NCBI GenBank assembly: GCA_905209765.1
Contig: CAJLUE010000001.1
Span: forward strand, 19,917 to 83,916
Source of the DNA: an uncultured Collinsella sp.
GTDB taxonomy: Bacteria > Actinomycetota > Coriobacteriia > Coriobacteriales > Coriobacteriaceae
Length of the DNA stretch: 64,000 bases
Reading direction: 5' to 3'
A model generated the notes under the pieces. It ran no database searches and was not told where the DNA came from. It saw nothing but the letters and a program-made list of their open reading frames with translations. Positions 61,087-64,000 of the stretch are shown here, piece after piece (position 1 is the stretch's first letter; each line of letters starts with the position of its first letter). Position numbers and translations under genes: made by a program.

Positions 61087-63003
61087 ATGGAAGAGGCCTA
61101 TCGTCAAGCACGCAAGCGCGGCGAGCAAGGACGTCGACGCGCCATCAGCCAAAGCGAGCACCCGTACCTTACGGACCTCGATAGCCTCGTCGCCCAGCTC
61201 CCCTTGGGTCAGCGAGAGAACGTCGGCCTAAGGGACATTCCGCTCGAAATGGTCGTCGGCACGGTTACCAAGGGCCGTCAGTCTGCCTTTTCGTGCAACT
61301 TTATGCCCCTGTTGCCATTTAACACCGAGTTCGCCCGCAAGTGGTCCAACCTCTACGACATCCAGGTGACCGAGGGCTATCGCGACCCCATCATCGTCAC
61401 CGAGTTCATGCATCGGTTTTACGTCCAGGAGGGCAACAAGCGCGTCAGCGTCCTCAAATTTCTGGACGCCCCGACGGTTTCGGCCAAGGTCACCCGTCTC
61501 TACCCCGGCACATGGGATTCCGTCGAAAGCCGCCTGTACGGCGAGTTCTGCGCGTTTTGGCGCGTCTGCCCCCTATACGAGATCGAGTTCTCACGTGAGG
61601 GAAGCTACGAAACGCTCGCCAAGATGCTCGGTCAGAACCTTGTCGAAAAGTGGCCGCAGAAAAAGGTCGACTACCTGCGCCACACCTTCCTACTCTTTAA
61701 GCGCGCCTACCTTCGCGCGGGCGGCGACCATCTGGACATTACGCCCGCCGACGCCATGCTCGTCTACCTCAATGTGTACAACCAGGACCGCCTGCTGGAT
61801 ACGCCGACGGATATCGTCGTAAACCGCCTATGCAAGATTTGGCGCGAGCTGGTCATTGCCGGCAAAAATGACGAGGAGAAGGTCGATCTTGTCGAGGCGC
61901 CGAGTGTCGATGAGGAAGAGGCGCCCGCCAAGTCCACCTCCAGCGTGCTCAACTTCTTTATGGGCAAGACCGTCTATTCGGCGGCCAACCCCCTGCGCAT
62001 CGCCTTTATCCATGAATTCCCCTGTGCCACGTCGAGCTGGGACAGTCTGCACGACCAAGGGCGTCAGTATCTCGACGAGCACCTTGGCGGTATCGTACGC
62101 ACCGAGGCGTTCGAGGACTGCCACGATCCGGACGTGTTCTACGCCGCTGTGGAAACGGCTGTCAAACATGGAAATAACGTCATCTTCTCGACCTCGCACC
62201 GTCTGATGGAATATACGCTCAGGGCCGCCGTCGAGTATCCCCAGATGCGATTCCTCAACTGCTCTATCGGCCTTCCCCACCAAAGCGTGCGCTCGTATTT
62301 TGGAAAGATGTACGAGGCCAAGTTCCTCCTGGGCTCCCTTGCCGCCAGCATGGCGGACAACCACCGCATCGGTTATCATGCGTCGGTCTTTGCGTCGGGC
62401 GCGCTTAGCGAGATCAACGCCTTTGCCATCGGCGCCTCGTTGCTCGACCCTCGCGCGCAGGTAATCCTCACCTGGGGCGATGTGCCCGCCGGCGGCCTTG
62501 CCGAGGCCATGTACCGCGAAGGCGTGAGCGTCATGACCAGCGCCGACATGTCAAAGTCGCTCGAAGACCCCACGGCCTACGGACTTCACCGCCTGGTCGA
62601 TGGCAAGGTCGTCGGCATTGCCATGCCGGTATGGAACTGGGGCCGTTACTACGAGCTTATCGTGCGGAGCCTGCTGCATGGCACCTGGGATGAGACCAGT
62701 GACGACAGCCAGGTTCGCGCCGTCAACTACTGGTATGGCATGAGCTCGGGCGTCATCGACATTCGCTACGCTCCGGGCCTGCCCTATCAGACGCGCAAGC
62801 TCGTTCAGCTGCTCCGCAATGGCATCGTCGAGGGTTCCATCAATCCATTTGGCGGCGAGCTCCATAGCCAAGACGGCGTGGTGCAGATCGAGGGCTTTCC
62901 CCCGCTGCCGAGCACGCAAATCGTCGAGATGGACTGGCTGGCCGACAACGTGGTAGGCGCCATTCCGCAGCCCAACGATGAGCCGAAAGTCCGCGCCCTA
63001 TGA
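61087..63003 (+). CDS. ParB-like domain fused to a BMP-family ligand-binding domain, cytoplasmic
   Basis: The 638-residue protein has no signal peptide. Residues about 55-130 resemble a ParB/sulfiredoxin-like fold, with FSCNFMPLLPFNTEFARKW, YRDPIIVTEFMHRFYVQEGN and KRVSVLKFLDA. A helical middle follows, then an acidic linker near residue 280. Residues about 305-620 are a basic membrane protein/Med-type periplasmic-binding fold, with LRIAFIHEFPCATSSWDSLH and IGYHASVFASGALSEINAFA. Such folds usually sit outside the cell and bind nucleosides; here it must be inside, so it may be a sensor. The stop overlaps the next start (ATGA). Confidence 0.78.
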   Translation: MEEAYRQARKRGEQGRRRAISQSEHPYLTDLDSLVAQLPLGQRENVGLRDIPLEMVVGTVTKGRQSAFSCNFMPLLPFNTEFARKWSNLYDIQVTEGYRDPIIVTEFMHRFYVQEGNKRVSVLKFLDAPTVSAKVTRLYPGTWDSVESRLYGEFCAFWRVCPLYEIEFSREGSYETLAKMLGQNLVEKWPQKKVDYLRHTFLLFKRAYLRAGGDHLDITPADAMLVYLNVYNQDRLLDTPTDIVVNRLCKIWRELVIAGKNDEEKVDLVEAPSVDEEEAPAKSTSSVLNFFMGKTVYSAANPLRIAFIHEFPCATSSWDSLHDQGRQYLDEHLGGIVRTEAFEDCHDPDVFYAAVETAVKHGNNVIFSTSHRLMEYTLRAAVEYPQMRFLNCSIGLPHQSVRSYFGKMYEAKFLLGSLAASMADNHRIGYHASVFASGALSEINAFAIGASLLDPRAQVILTWGDVPAGGLAEAMYREGVSVMTSADMSKSLEDPTAYGLHRLVDGKVVGIAMPVWNWGRYYELIVRSLLHGTWDETSDDSQVRAVNYWYGMSSGVIDIRYAPGLPYQTRKLVQLLRNGIVEGSINPFGGELHSQDGVVQIEGFPPLPSTQIVEMDWLADNVVGAIPQPNDEPKVRAL

Positions 63004-63710
63004 AGATCCTTGCCGTAGCCGATACCGAAGAGCGATGCCTATGGGAATGCTTTCGCAAGGAACGCTTTGAGGGTGTTGACCTGATTTTGTCAGCTGGCGA
63101 TCTGGACCCGGACTATCTTGAGTTTTTGGTCACCGTCATCAACAAGCCGCTCATCTACGTGCGCGGCAACCACGATGACCGCTATGCACGTCATGCACCG
63201 GGTGGATGCATCTGCGTCGAAGACACCGTGTACGTGTATCGCGGCGTCCGCATTGCGGGGCTTGGCGGCTCCATGCGCTATCGAGACGGTGCCAACATGT
63301 ACACCGAGCGCGAGATGGCCAAGCGCATGCGCAAGCTGTCGCGTAAAATCAGGATGGTCGGCGGCTGCGACATCTTGCTCACCCATGCACCCGCCGCCGG
63401 CGTGGGCGACCTGGATGATCTGCCACATCGAGGATTCGAATGCTTTAACACAGCGCTCGAGTCCTGGAATCCCGACTACATGGTGCACGGGCATGTGCAC
63501 CAATGCTATAGCCACGACTTTCAGCGTGAGCGTCGGCATGCATGCGGGGCAACAATCATCAACGCCTGCGGCTATACGCAGTTTGAACTTGACGAAGCGC
63601 ACTACCCCATCCGTGGCTGGCAGGCAGCCTGGCTCAATTCGCAAACCATGCGCGGCGAGCTCAAGCGCCACGAGGCCATCGAGTCCTCTACCGCCAGAAC
63701 CCCCTGGTAA
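63000..63710 (+). CDS. Metallophosphoesterase
   Basis: This is a 236-residue calcineurin-like phosphatase. The metal-binding motifs GDLDPD, GNHDD, LLTHAPAAG and HGHVHQ are present. The first motif, usually DxH, reads VADTEE, so one metal-binding His is replaced by Glu. The ATG overlaps the upstream stop by four bases (ATGA), so it is translationally coupled to the ParB-BMP protein and may act in the same response. The substrate is unknown. Confidence 0.85.
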   Translation: MKILAVADTEERCLWECFRKERFEGVDLILSAGDLDPDYLEFLVTVINKPLIYVRGNHDDRYARHAPGGCICVEDTVYVYRGVRIAGLGGSMRYRDGANMYTEREMAKRMRKLSRKIRMVGGCDILLTHAPAAGVGDLDDLPHRGFECFNTALESWNPDYMVHGHVHQCYSHDFQRERRHACGATIINACGYTQFELDEAHYPIRGWQAAWLNSQTMRGELKRHEAIESSTARTPW

Positions 63711-63740
63711 CCACCTTTAAGGCTTGACGCTGCGCCGGAC

Positions 63741-63826
63741 CCAAGCACCCCATCTCGCCCCTCAAGCCGTCGCTCGCGTACCAAAGTACGCGTCGCTCCT
63801 CTTTCGGGGCGACCTGGGGCACTTGG
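63741..63826. repeat. Imperfect palindrome after the phosphoesterase gene
   Basis: CCAAGCACCCCATCTCGCCCC plus its near complement (63741-63761 with 63806-63826, few mismatches) encloses a perfect CGCGTAC/GTACGCG stem (63775-63781 with 63786-63792). Non-coding. Confidence 0.7.
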
Positions 63827-63867
63827 AACCGGCTCGCTGCGATGCCATAACATTGACGCCAAAGTGC

Positions 63868-63911
63868 CAAAACCACCACAAAGGTGCCTGTCCCCTTTGT
63901 GGTGGTTTTGG
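63868..63911. repeat. GGGACAG-loop hairpin, inverted loop orientation
   Basis: Stem AAAACCACCACAAAG/CTTTGTGGTGGTTTT with loop GTGCCTGTCCC. The loop is in the opposite orientation to the copy at 60990 while the stem is the same, as expected if the element is read from the other strand. Confidence 0.85.
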
Positions 63912-63923
63912 CCCGAGATAGCA

Positions 63924-63962
63924 AGAAACCCGGTCCTGCACGAGGCAGAACCGGGTTTCTTT
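63924..63962. terminator. Terminator near the right end of the window
   Basis: AGAAACCCGGT (63924-63934) pairs with ACCGGGTTTCT (63950-63960), with TT after it. It probably ends the phosphoesterase transcript. The last 38 bases show no gene. Confidence 0.8.
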
Positions 63963-64000
63963 AGCAATGCTTGCTTTGCTCAGGCAGTAACTGTTAGTTA

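Overview
The window is bacterial chromosome of fairly high G+C content, almost certainly from a Coriobacteriia gut actinobacterium; Collinsella is my best guess. The guess rests on gene order, a FabK-type fatty acid synthase cluster with a fused accD-accA gene, and intergenic hairpins carrying GGGACAG loops, which I associate with that group. It has not been tested by a search. No phage, IS transposase, CRISPR array, tRNA or rRNA gene was seen.

Layout: 1-640 holds the end of an RluA-type pseudouridine synthase. 1085-2914 is an oxidoreductase/DeoR regulator pair. 3440-9281 is a shortened S10 operon on the minus strand (rplC-rplD-rplW-rplB-rpsS-rplV-rpsC-rplP-rpmC-rpsQ-rplN-rplX), closed by a terminator right after rplX. 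9740-12924 has a phosphatase, a cation efflux protein and an orphan PTS EIIC. 12965-22142 is a complete malonyl-CoA and type II fatty acid synthesis operon (fabH-acpP-fabK-fabD-fabG-fabF-accB-fabZ-accC-accDA), divergent from birA, whose product should biotinylate AccB. 23211-26623 is the str operon (rpsL-rpsG-fusA) with rpsJ in the place often held by tuf. rpoB-rpoC follow at 27447-35423, then a frameshifted zinc-ribbon membrane protein, galU and rplJ-rplL with an attenuated leader. From 40.7 kb on come metabolic and transport genes: an aminotransferase, a DNA glycosylase, a GH13 glycosidase, an MFS exporter, a FeoA-FeoB fusion, a second zinc-ribbon membrane protein, an esterase-like hydrolase, a PTS EIIA, an acyltransferase, asnS, a WYL-type regulator, a three-gene ABC transporter, an MscS channel, and a ParB-like/BMP fusion coupled to a phosphoesterase.

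The genes are mostly ordinary. The unusual content lies between them. (1) Three large palindromes with unrelated but perfectly self-complementary 32-37 bp arms and a conserved interior sit upstream of rplC, rpsL and rplJ. (2) Four arrays of about 49-bp dyads with about 61-bp period flank both zinc-ribbon membrane genes on both sides, and those two genes also share a 17-nt upstream motif. (3) Hairpins with a constant GGGACAG loop begin at or overlap the stop codons of several genes. (4) A three-unit array of TCTGTAACA dyads has an 80-81 bp period. (5) A 19-nt motif recurs before rpsL, rplC and rplB. (6) RpoC carries an alpha-CTD-like domain near its C-terminus. Together (1)-(4) suggest an intergenic palindrome system that may be undescribed.
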